From Boswellia sacra (lineage: Eukaryota; Streptophyta; Magnoliopsida; Sapindales; Burseraceae), in assembly GCA_013180625.2 (NCBI GenBank), contig SNVD02007468.1, positions 124,001-188,000 on the forward strand: DNA of 64,000 bases. The letters are read 5' to 3'. A program made the position numbers and the translations under genes. Positions 34,363 through 44,461 of this stretch are shown piece after piece (position 1 is the stretch's first letter; the number at the start of each line of letters is the position of its first letter). Under the pieces are notes generated by a model, which saw nothing but the letters and a program-made list of their open reading frames with translations, was not told the origin of the DNA and made no database searches.

Positions 34363-35262
34363 TGAAAGATCTTATAGGTCCCATTTTATGAATTACCAGA
34401 TTGATAGAATTAGGATTAATTAAGAGCAACAAACCACCAGATCAAGAGCAACAGAAAATAGAAAATAACCAAGGCAAAGACACACAAAATACATGGTTCA
34501 GCTAAGATCCTCTTAGCCTATATCCATGACGCCCTTTTCAAAGCATGAGCAAATCCACTAAATCAATCACAAGATCCCATTACAATCATAGCTTAAAACA
34601 AAAATCAAATAGAAACTCCTATTCTAATTTGATGAATCTGTGAACAATCTTCTTGTATTGACTCAGGTCTTGCTCAACTAAGGCTCCCACTCAGCTGGAA
34701 AGACTTAGGCTTCCCCTAATTGTGATGCTAAGACTCCCTCCCAGCTAAAGCTCAAACTCCCTTCGAGCCATAACAAGAGACTCCCTCTTCATGAACAAGC
34801 TTGAATCCCTCAAGCTTTACAATGAAAAAGAGAGAAGATAATCAAAGATCTGGCCAAGAAGACTCTTCCTATATTTCTAAGCTTGTTTTGGATCTGAAGA
34901 GCTCAAAGAAAATTACTATATACCGGCAAGAATGAAATGCCCAACAAGAAATCGACAGTCAATGAACAATGACTATCAAAGATGCTAAAGAAGGATCTGT
35001 CGAGCAACTACTCTCTCTCAACATTTCAGCTTCTTTAGGCCTGGAGAGCTCAAAATAAGTAGTGATATTTATACTAGCGAACATATCCACATGATGAGAT
35101 AAAAGACACAAATGGTTGGCTAAGATTTTGCTGATTTGTCCATTGAAGTGTTCCTACACCAAAGGCTCATATAGGCAAAAGAGAAGCAAATACTAGCACA
35201 AGAACTCTTGAAAATAGACTTAACACAATAGACAAACACATACATTAAAGTTCATAATTTGC
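34363..35262 (-). repeat. 5' LTR of copia element 1
   Basis: About 900 bp between the primer site and non-repetitive DNA. Its outer 37 bases are repeated at the very start of the window (1-39). It is non-coding, with several AGCAAGT-type short repeats just inside the element at 34196-34290. Confidence 0.65.
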
Positions 35263-35696
35263 GAACACATACTGCCCTTACAAAAATGATAGTATTATTA
35301 AAACGCTATTGGCTATTATAGGTGGCACCTGTAGTTGCAACTTAAATTCCTAGTCGATGACATCTGTTTAATTTGTTTTAAATATATTATGAAAAAATAT
35401 TAACAAAATGGATGAAGAATAACTGAATATATAATAGAGTAATATAGTAAGCATATCATATTATCAATATATATATGTACTTAATATATGTGATAGTCCA
35501 AGTAAACATTGGAAATAACTCAACATATAGTACCCACATGCATATAAAACTTCTAGGAGAGAAGCTTATATCAAGAGGCAAAAGAGATGATTTTCTAATA
35601 TCCGTCATTAATTTGACGGCTTCTTATTTAATAATTTATATGTAACTTCATTTTATTTGCTCTTTCATATCTTTCATCCCACTGTTGCAGCTCAGG
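35263..35696. other. Intergenic, 3' side of the Root_cap-like gene
   Basis: A/T-rich DNA with no supported feature. It should contain the 3' untranslated region of the minus-strand gene at 35697-36890. Confidence 0.5.
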
Positions 35697-36890
35697 CTAG
35701 TTAACACTCTGCCCAAAGCGAGACGCGAAGCAGTCGGTGGCAAAGATATTGGACGATAAGAACTTTTCTGAACCCCCTAAGACGGGCATTGGCACTCCAA
35801 TTTTCGCCTTTGTTACATAATCTTTCCTGTAAGTCTGTCCAAGAACTCCATCAACCATATCGCTAAGATTATAGAACTTAAATCCAAGTTCCAAGTGAGC
35901 AAAACAATGTTCATCTGTAATATTGTAGCCATGTACTCTTGATTCTTGTTCATCAATTGGAACTACAGCAGCAGTCACCCTGAAATTCCCTGCAACTTCA
36001 ACCATGACTGCATTCGTGTCACGAATACGAGTAATGGAGACATCAACAGCTGCAGCTGGGGACTGCCACGCCCATGAGGATCCTTCATCGGTAGGAATGG
36101 AGATAGGATTGCCATTGAAGGATAAGTCAAGGCGATCAATGGTTTCATGCCATTTTGAAGTTGTCTTAGCGGCAATGAGGAGATTGTGGGTGTTGAAAAT
36201 GATTGCAATTGATTGAACCCAAGTGAAGTCTCTCTTCATAGTGGGATTGCGTTTGCCGATGAAGTGGCCATTGACATGGAGATTGGCGTCGGAAACTAGG
36301 CAGAAGTCTTGATCCTTATGACCATGGAAGTAGAAGGTGGTCCCATCTCCTCCTACAAAGCGAGGGTCTTGGCAAACTGCACCAGTGTTATCGCAACCTG
36401 GACACAAATGAAAGCTAGACTTAAAAATTTGGTACTTTATCAAACATCTAACAACTTATTTTATAAGTTGATATTTTTATATATATAATACAGTAAAAAT
36501 TGATTATTTCTTAAGTCTTATTAACCCTAAATTGACCCTGAATGATAAATAAGATTTGCTTCAAAATCTGTAAAAATTTGGCAAACAAAGAGAAAAAAAT
36601 AAAATAAAATAAATTTATAGTTAACAGGATCGCTTACCACAAATGGGTCTACAGGTAACACAGTCAACCAAGCAGGTTCGGGGGCATATTTAAGGACATA
36701 GGTGCCAAACCTGGTAGCAAGCACGATACTGCCTTAACCGGCATCTCACCCTTCGCGGTGAGGCAGGTGCAGGTGAAGGCGAAGGACTACGATCTGGTCC
36801 CTGCGCAAGGACAGAGGCAGAGAGCCACAGGATAATGAGAGTGGTCAAGACGACCCACGTGCCCAACAAGTTCAAAAACTTCATGAACAT
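35697..36890 (-). pseudogene. Root_cap-family (late-embryogenesis-abundant-related) secreted protein gene with one in-frame stop
   Basis: There are two exons on the minus strand: 36638-36890 (ATG at 36890) and 35697-36397, joined at a GTAAGCG donor and a TGTGTCCAG acceptor that restore ...RPICGCDNTGAVC. Exon 1 encodes a signal peptide (LLGTWVVLTTLIILWLSASV, then LAQG), a Ser/Pro/Ala-rich linker (PSPSPAPASP) and a Cys-rich segment (CLVDCVTCRPICG). Exon 2 encodes the Root_cap domain (QDPRFVGGDGTTFYFHGHKD to the TDCFASRFG end). The function of the family is not settled; members are secreted and expressed in root cap and other tissues. A TAA at 36690-36692 stops exon 1 after LCP, 67 codons in, while both flanks keep the family pattern. 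Everything else looks intact, so it is either a recent pseudogene, a null allele or a base error. Confidence 0.75.
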
Positions 36891-36976
36891 TCATGGCGTA
36901 TTATTAGCCATTCTAGTTTAATTATTAGGAGATGAGCAAAATCAAATTTTCTATTATTGTTGTGTACTTACTTCAG

Positions 36977-36990
36977 CCTTTTATATATTA
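36977..36990 (-). promoter_or_regulatory. Likely TATA box of the Root_cap-like gene
   Basis: The minus strand reads TAATATATAAAAGG, about 90 bp upstream of the ATG at 36890, which is a normal plant core-promoter distance. Confidence 0.55.
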
Positions 36991-37019
36991 ATGTACACAA
37001 CATTTTACATGTGTTAACC

Positions 37020-37078
37020 AGATCCCCTAAACTTGCTTTTACTTACAGAAGCTGAAGTAACTTCAGTTTAAGGGATCG
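37020..37078. repeat. Imperfect inverted repeat upstream of the Root_cap-like gene
   Basis: GATCCCCTAAACT and AGTTTAAGGGATC face each other across about 30 bp and contain an inner CTGAAGTAACTTCAG palindrome. They lie upstream of the TATA box. This could be a tiny foldback or a regulatory dyad; nothing more can be said. Confidence 0.5.
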
Positions 37079-37388
37079 GAGTCACAATATTAGCCATGTG
37101 ATCAGTACGTGGAAGGATAGGATATATAATGTGTTCAGTTGACAAAAAGTGAATGTAGTAAAGCATGAAATCTGCCGTAATGCAGGTCTTGTAATATTAT
37201 ATATGGAAATAAACCGAAACTGTGGTCAGGAGACTCATTACTGGTAATTAAATATATGAGATGTATATTTTATGTTAAAATGAAATCGTTACTTGTAATA
37301 TTTAGAAACGTACACCGACTCAGGGTAACAGAACTTGAATTTTAATAAATTAATGAGTGCATATGTAAACAATATTTTGTAATCTCAG

Positions 37389-37707
37389 TTGAATTTTCTT
37401 GTGAATAACAATTTCAGCTCACGCAGCACACACCAGCTGCTATGAGTAGAAGTTTTTATATATAGATGAGCTGAGAAAGTTTGTTACAATCCAGCTGTCA
37501 AGTGTTATCTGTCTAGGAATTATTACAACAGCAAATAAGACTATTACACCTGGCTATTTCTAGAAAATCCTAAACAAAGTAATAAGCAGAAATAACAGAC
37601 TTGATGAAGGCTTAATAACCTGGTTAACTGGCTTAATCAACTAATTATGAAGGAACTTAACAGCAAGGCCAGGTTACTTTAATTGTATGACATGAGCTTC
37701 CTTAACA
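37389..37707 (-). repeat. 3' LTR of copia element 2
   Basis: About 318 bp. A purine tract (minus strand GAGGGGGGA) directly precedes the minus-strand LTR start TGTTAAGGAAGC, as expected of a polypurine tract. Confidence 0.9.
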
Positions 37708-37731
37708 TCCCCCCTCAAACTGGAGGGCACT

Positions 37732-39523
37732 TCAGTGACTCCTAGTTTGCTTTTGAAGTGATGGAATTGAAGGGCTTAGAGGTTTGGTGAGGCAGTCAGC
37801 TACTTGGTCACATGAGGGAACATAGCGCACATCCAGTAGTTTTTGAAGAACTTTGTCACGCACAAAGTGGATGTCAATTTCTATATGTTTGGTTCTGGCA
37901 TGATACACTGGATTGGAGGCCAAGGCAGCAGCACTTGTGTTGTCACACCAAACAATTGGGCATTGGGAAGATTGGCAGTGAAGTTCCAACATTAGAGACT
38001 GTATCCAGGCTATTTCAGCAGCAACCTGAGCAAGAGCTCGATATTTGGACTCTGTGCTTGACCTGGAACTACAGGTTGCTTTTTGGATTGCCATGAGACC
38101 AGAGTGTCACCAAGAAATATGCAGTAACCCCCAATGGATCTCCTGTCCTCTATGCTGCAAGCCCAATCTGCATCAGTGAATCCAATTATGTTGATGTTTT
38201 CACACGACTTAATATGTAGACCAAGAGATTTGGTGCCTTGTAGGTATCTTAGAATCCTTTTTACACCCTGCCAATGTACAGTTTTGGGTGCTTGAAGGAA
38301 TTGACTAAGCTTGTTCACACTGTAGGCTATATCCGGTCTGGTGTGAGTGAGATATTGTAATGCTCCCACAGTACTTCTATAAAGAGTGGGATCCGAGAAG
38401 AGTTCAGAATTTTCTGCTGCCTGGTTTTTGCAAATCACAGCTGGAGTTGAGCATGGTTTCAAGTGTTCCAGTTTGATTTTCTTCAACAGATCAGAAACAT
38501 ACTTAGATTGGTTCAGGTATATACCAGTGTCATTTCTTCTTACCTCTATACCAAGAAAATAGTGTAACCCCCCAAGATCTTTTAGAGCATAGAGTTTGTC
38601 TAGATTGGAGATGAGGCATTGTACAATTTGTGGATTATTTCCAGTCACCAAGATATCATCCACATAGACAAGGATAAAAATAAGAGTCGCTGCTTCTTTG
38701 AGAACAACAGTGAAGAATCTGATTTTGAGTTTGTGAATCCCCAATCTAACAATGTGTTTCTTAATTTGTCAAACCAAGCTCTTGGGGCCTGTTTGAGGCC
38801 ATAGAGAGCTTTATATAACTTGCAAACATGTGTCGGCTTTGTGGAACCAATGAAGCCTTCAGGTTGTACCATATACACTGATTCATCCAGGTTGCCATTT
38901 AGAAAGGCATTATTAATATCTAGCTGCCTTATCTTCCAGTTTTTAGCTACAGCCAAGGTCAAAATCACCCTTATTATTCCTTGTTTCACCACAGGACTAT
39001 AGGTCTCAGTATAGTCAATTCCTAGAGTCTAGTGAAAGCCTTTGGCTACCAGCCTGACTTTATGTCTGTGAATAGAGCCAGCACTGTTTAGCTTGAGTTT
39101 AAAAACACATTTGTTTCCTACCAAGTTATACTGAGAAGAATATGGAACTAAGGACCATGTTTTATTCGTCACTAAGGCTTCAAACTCTGCATCCATGGCC
39201 TTTTTCCATGCAGCTGACTTCATTGCTTCTCTAACTGTACCAAGTTCTATGTTTTCATTGTTGGTGCCATTTATTTCCTCACTATTGTAGACTTTTGGTT
39301 TAAATATCCCTCTTTTTGATCTTGTAATCATAGGGTGACAGGGAGCATTTATTATAGGCACAACAGGTAAGGTTTGCATCCCTGTGTCAGTTTCACCTTG
39401 AAGGGATTGTGATCTGTTTGGTGAAGTGTATGGTGAAATGCTTTGGGAGATGGCTTGTGATTTGATTTGAGAAGAACCTTGTGTGACAATTGGTGACACA
39501 TTGTGATCTGTGTCCATGTTCAA
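37732..39523 (-). pseudogene. copia reverse transcriptase and RNase H
   Basis: The minus-strand pieces are 39523-39029 (start of RT, ending at a stop after VAKGFH), 38992-38645 (RT core, [20 protein letters not shown]), 38744-38010 ([11 protein letters not shown] catalytic motif, GLHYFLGIEV and thumb) and 38094-37732 (RNase H, ending TKHIEIDIHFVRDKV and DCLTKPL). Domain order and motifs are typical of copia RVT_2. A stop at about 39029 and two frameshifts (near 38700 and 38050) disrupt it. Confidence 0.9.
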
Positions 39524-39588
39524 ATCTTCTACAGGAGAATTTTGATTTTGTGCAGCTGCATCAGGAGAGTTTTGAGAGGTAAATCTGT

Positions 39589-40974
39589 CTAGGTGTGATG
39601 AGGTTTCAGATTCCTTTCTACTGGGGTCTTTTTTCGTCCATCTGTTAAGTAAAAGGAGAATAAAACCAGGTGAGGGTGTGATAGAGGTTGTGTGCTTTGA
39701 CTGGTTCTAATATTGAGAAAACCAAGTTTGAAAGGAAATTCTATCTCATTGAACACAACATGCCTAGAGAGATATATTCTTCCAGTAGGACTTAAACATT
39801 TAAATCCTTTGTAAGACTCACAATAGCCTAGAAAGACACATTTAATGGAATGAAACTGAAATTTATGGCTTTGGTAAGATCTTAGGCAGGGAAAGCATGA
39901 GCATCCAAAAGTTTTGAGTGACTCATAATCTGGAATGTGATTAAAAACTTTTTCCCAGGGTGACTTTCCATTCAAGACAAGAGTTGGGAGCCTATTGATG
40001 ATCCATGCTGCAGTGTGAAATGCCTCCCACCAGTACTTTAAGGGCATACTTGCTTGGGCAAGCAAAGTGAGTCCCATCTCAATAAGGTGCCTATGTTTTC
40101 TTTCTACTTTACCTTGTTGTTCATGGATGTAAGGACAGGCTATTCTAGTCTCTGTTCCATTTTGATTTAGGAAATTAGTAAAGGCTCTAAACTCTCCTCC
40201 CCAATCTGATTGTAAGCTTTTGATTTGCCTTTCAAATTTTTTCTCAACATAGGCTTTAAATTGCTTAAAGGTGGATAAGGCTTCTGATTTGCTTTTAAGT
40301 GGATATATCCATGTGAATCTACTATAATCATCAACAAAGTTGATATAATATTTATAACCTGAATTAGATGCAATGGGAGCTGGTCCCCAAAGATCTGTAT
40401 GAATCAAGTCAAGTATTTGTTTGGTTTTGCTGGTTGAATGTTTGAAAGGCAATGCATGAGATTTACCCAACTGAGAAGCATCACAAAAGTTAAGCTTTTC
40501 ATTAATGACAAGAGGTTTCTTACAACTTTCCAGAACTTGACTCAAGACTTTGACAGATGGATGCCCAAGTTTTCTATGCCAAATATTGGCTAGACTCTCA
40601 TTTGAGACATTGTTTGAAACTGATATAGACAAAATTTGAGGGTTAACAGAAAAGAGATTAGAGGAAGGCTTAGATGACAAGGTAGATTTTTGGAGACAAG
40701 AACTAGTAGACACACCCGCAGCAAGACACTTTGATAGTTTGTTTCTTCCATGAACTTTCAGAAGACTTTTTGATGGCTTGGAACCTGGACAGAGTTGATA
40801 AAGTCCTTCCTTAACTCTCCCCTGCAGCAGCACCTGGTGAGTGTGTTTGTCCTTCACAAGGCAATAGTTAGAATGGAACTCAACATATATTCTATTATCT
40901 CTGGTAAGCTTTGACACACTCAATAGGTTTTTGGTGATTTTAGGCACACACAGAATGTTTTTCAAACTCAACAT
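39589..40974 (-). pseudogene. copia GAG-pre-integrase and integrase, open for 461 codons
   Basis: The stretch includes the end of the protease region, the GAG-pre-integrase block (IWHRKLGHPSVKVLSQVLES), and the rve core with DLWGPAPIASNSGYKYYINF, SDWGGEFRAF and a later catalytic Glu (QQGKVERKHRH). Of the first HHCC Cys pair only one Cys is clear (NFCDASQLGKSH), so the zinc site may be damaged. The frame breaks before RT. Confidence 0.85.
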
Positions 40975-41316
40975 TGAATTAGTTGTAGGTAATTTTGAGT
41001 GTCCATATGTGTGATTCTTAGTCTATTTCCATCACCAACAGAGAGGAAATTCTTACCACTGTACTCACACCTTGTATTCATGAAGTTTGGTTCAGCAGTC
41101 ACATGATTGGTTGCTCCACTATCTACATACCAAGCTTCATCAGCAACTGATTCAGGTGTGGCAAAGAAAGCTTGCTGGGGAAAATTCTGAAAAGAATAGC
41201 CTTGCTGGGAAAAATTCTGAGAAGAAGAGTAACCATTTGCTGTGTGGAGTTTCCTCTTTGAAATCCCTGTCTATTATTGCCATTGTTTCTGCCTCTATTT
41301 AAAGGTCACATATAGT
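40975..41316 (-). pseudogene. copia protease region
   Basis: Around 41135-41095 the minus strand reads EAWYVDSGATNHVTA, the retropepsin D-S-G active site. Q/N/S-rich linker sequence links it to the gag knuckle to the right, in broken frames. Confidence 0.75.
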
Positions 41317-42276
41317 TCAAGTTAGTACTATAGAAACAGATTGAAGCAAGGTGCCCAATCTTACCACATATTTGGCAAATTGGCTTAGAATTGCTGAATC
41401 TACCTCCTCCTCTTCCCCTTGGATTGTTGCTATTAAAGCCCCTTTAAAAGCCTTGTTGAAAATTCTTGTTGCCACCTTGTTTGTAAGAATTTTTAGAATT
41501 CTGATTTTGTTTGTCAAATGAACATTGGCAGATGCGTGATTAAGGCTAAGATTACCAAAGCTATTCAGTCTTTCAAGTCTATTTTCAAAACTAAAGAGGA
41601 TGGCTTGCAATTCCTGCCAAGATATATCATCCTTGGACTGAATCTGAACTACAATAGGAGTGTAGTCAGCATCAAGGCCCAAATTTATAAAAGAAACCAG
41701 ATCACTCATCTCAACAGGACTGCCAGCAACAGCCAAATTATCAGCAATCTTCTTCATGTTGGTGAGATATTCACTCATTTTCAGTGATCCTTTTCTAGAG
41801 TTTTGAAGATCGAAACGAAGATTAGAAATCTTAGATCTATTTTTCACTCCACAAAATTGTTCCAGGGCTTTCCAAAGATTAAAAGAGGAGCAAGTTTGCT
41901 CTATTACCTAAGCTGCGATTTCATTTGTTACTGAACCAAGTAACCAGCCTACTAGAAGACTGTCTGTAGAGACCCAATCATCATATTCTGGGTTAGATTG
42001 GAGCCGGGAGCTAGCACCATCTTCAGATGTTGAAGAGACTGAGATGAACTGTGGTGGACAGATCTTGGTTCCAAGAACAAAACCCTCTAGTCTGTAGCCT
42101 CGTAAAGTTGGAAGCACCATAGCTTTCCAAACTGTGCAGTTGTCTTCATCCAATTTGATGGGGAAAGCTTGGCTTAGAGAGTTACCAAATGTTGAGCTTC
42201 CATTGAATGGATTAGCACGTGATGAGGAGCCTGAAGCACTACCAGTAATGCTTTTCTCAGTTGACTCAAGAGACAT
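41317..42276 (-). pseudogene. copia gag with an internal stop
   Basis: It begins MSLESTEKSITGSASGSSSR at 42276, followed by the KLDEDNCTVWKAMVLPTLRG block. A TAG at 41908-41910 interrupts it after NEIAA, yet the same frame continues into the UBN2 core (41847 on, NLRFDLQNSRKGSLKMSEYL) and towards a CCHC knuckle near 41370. So one nonsense change separates the two halves. Confidence 0.85.
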
Positions 42277-42294
42277 GGCGTTGGCCTTTTTTCT

Positions 42295-42306
42295 GCTCTG
42301 ATACCA
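42295..42306 (-). promoter_or_regulatory. Primer-binding site of copia element 2
   Basis: Minus-strand TGGTATCAGAGC, initiator-Met type, lies next to the 5' LTR. Confidence 0.9.
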
Positions 42307-42308
42307 AG

Positions 42309-42626
42309 TTGAATTTTCTTGTGAATAACAATTTCAGCTCACGCAGCACACACCAGCTGCTATGAGTAGAAGTTTTCATATGTAGATGAGCTGAGAAAGT
42401 TTATTACAATCCAGCTGTCAAGTGTTATCTGTCTAGGAATTATTACAACAGCGAATAAGATTATTACACCTGGCTATTTCTAGAAAATCCTAAACAAAGT
42501 AATAAGCAGAAATAACAGACTTGATGAAGGCTTAATAACCTGGTTAACTGGCTTAATCAACTAATTATGAAGGAACTTAATAGCAAGGCCAGGTTACTTT
42601 AATTGTATGACATGAGCTTCCTTAAC
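42309..42626 (-). repeat. 5' LTR of copia element 2
   Basis: Partner of 37389-37707. Six transitions and no indels apart from the outermost base. Confidence 0.9.
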
Positions 42627-44046
42627 CATCTCGGATGCATGTATATGTCTCTACGGATCAGCAACTAGCCTGACAAAGGACGTGTAATCTTGGCGGTTAC
42701 CTATATACATACACACGACAAGAGGAAGGAATTTGACTAGAAGTTGCGGAAGTTATTCAATCACGGAAGCTCATTATCATTTACAGTCATGATCATCTCC
42801 TGCAGCTGGTTCATTTGTAGTGGCGCTTGATGATAATTAAGTTGTCGATATCATGAATAAATTAAAGAAGCAAATAAAGAAACAATAATGCGCTACATTT
42901 ACAAACTTTGAATATTACATATTAAGAAATCTCAATTGATAGATAGAAAAATATATTTAATTATTTCGACTCTTGTTCATCATATATTTAAAGCAATAAT
43001 ATATCTAAGATTATTACAGGTACGTACTAACTCCTTTATCATCCATCCTATACTATTTATTGCTTCATTATCGTTAGTAGTTAAATTAAAGATATTATTG
43101 CATTTTATATTTGTTGATGATGAGAGATGGAACTAATATCTCTATCTCAATCTATACATAGAATGGTCTTAAAAATTATTCACACAAACTCATTCATGCA
43201 AATCTATATCTCATTATTAAATAAATGTCATGTTATTCATATTAATTAATATAATTCATCCATCCAAATAAATTATATGGCACATCAATAATTTGTATGA
43301 GTAAGTTTGCATCGATAGTTTATAAGAATAGTTTGTATAAATTTTTGGGTTTTAAATTTTTTTTAAAAATGTAAAATGTCTTAATCATTATATTTTTTTA
43401 CTTAATTAATTAAAATTTTTGAATGTCCTCATAAAGAAAGTATTAAAAAAAATGAACTCATTTTATTGTCAAAGTTTACTTTGATTATAATAATTAAATT
43501 CTGGTCACTTTCATGAGTTGTATACGAAAAGGTTTATTGCTATGAAATGCATTTGCTGTATAGCCGGTGTGTGCACATTATACATAAATAATGGTTGGGA
43601 ATTCTCGGAATAGACAAGATTAAGTGGAGGATCCATTAATAATTCTATTTCCACGGTCAGAATGGAGAAGGACTCAGCTTAATCTAATTTGACGCATATA
43701 TAATTGGACAGGCCATTACAATTAACAAATGGGTGTCTAACAATGATAACATAACCTTCTCTCCTTCACTTTTTTAGGAGCTTGGCCCTCTACTAATCTA
43801 TTACAGATCTAATATATATGGTGTTCGTCATAAAAATAGTAATTTCAAAAATTGATTTGGATGTAGATAACTAATTTCACCATTGCACTTACCAGAATAT
43901 TCTCTAAGGCCACTTCATTTCATTTGTCCTTAAAGAGAGTTTTTTTTTTTTTAAATGTATGAGGAGTATTTTATCTAATATTGCCCAAATCGTCAAATTA
44001 GTAAGTTGTGGACAACACCACCTCATCGGCTTCGGTGCTTCAATTC
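42627..44046. other. Intergenic DNA without recognised features
   Basis: A/T-rich sequence. No supported coding region, repeat terminus or RNA gene was seen. The first part is the pre-insertion flank of copia element 2. Confidence 0.5.
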
Positions 44047-44054
44047 ACTGTAAC

Positions 44055-44345
44055 TAGTGGTGTGCAAAAATCCCCGACCCGATCCGACCCGATCAGGTTG
44101 GTCGGATTTTTATCGGGTCGGCACTGAATAGTAACCCAAATCGGGTTGAAATAGTCGTGTTTGAACAGTGTCGAGTCGTGAACGGGTTTGGATAATGTGG
44201 CTTAATAAAATTAAACCCGATCTAACCCAACCCGACCCGATCAGGTTTGCATCGAGTCGGCATTGAATAGTAACCCGAATAGGGTTAAAATAATATGGTT
44301 TGCATAGTATCGGGTTTGAAAAAACCCGACCCGTTTGCACCCCTA
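44055..44345. mobile_element. hAT-type MITE with 8-bp target duplication
   Basis: The ends are TAGTGGTGTGCAAA and (inverted) TAGGGGTGCAAAC. A perfect 8-bp duplication, ACTGTAAC, flanks it at 44047-44054 and 44346-44353, diagnostic of hAT insertion. The 291-bp body is rich in CCCGACCCG and CGGGT motifs. It contains an internal direct repeat: CCGACCCGATCAGGTT at 44084 and 44232, 148 bp apart. No transposase, so it is non-autonomous. Confidence 0.9.
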
Positions 44346-44353
44346 ACTGTAAC

Positions 44354-44388
44354 CATAATTAGAAAGTTTTGTTGAAATAGCTACCCAA

Positions 44389-44461
<73 letters not shown>

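Larger units (their letters stand above)
24531..35262 (-). mobile_element. Ty1/copia retrotransposon 1, defective, with nested insertions and an internal deletion
   Basis: The minus-strand order is 5' LTR (34363-35262), primer site, gag (start 32224), protease, GAG-pre-integrase, integrase, then RNase H. The RT domain is absent between 28920 and 29000. A CACTA-like element (24664-28757) splits RNase H. A small LTR element (32235-34154) sits about 10 bp upstream of the gag start. The domain order places it in Ty1/copia. Confidence 0.8.
37389..42626 (-). mobile_element. Ty1/copia retrotransposon 2, complete with both LTRs, young but defective
   Basis: Direct LTRs (37389-37707 and 42309-42626) differ at only six positions, all transitions (about 98% identity). 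On the minus strand come the primer site, gag, protease, integrase, RT and RNase H, the Ty1/copia order. TCTC lies at both flanks, but the exact target duplication is ambiguous. In-frame stops and frameshifts break gag-pol at four or more places. It sits about 0.4 kb upstream of the TATA box of the Root_cap-like gene and reads in the same direction. Confidence 0.9.

Noticed and set aside
1..35262. Endogenous pararetrovirus sequence
   Set aside because: No movement-protein or coat-protein features were seen. All RT-related segments have gypsy or copia domain order with LTRs.
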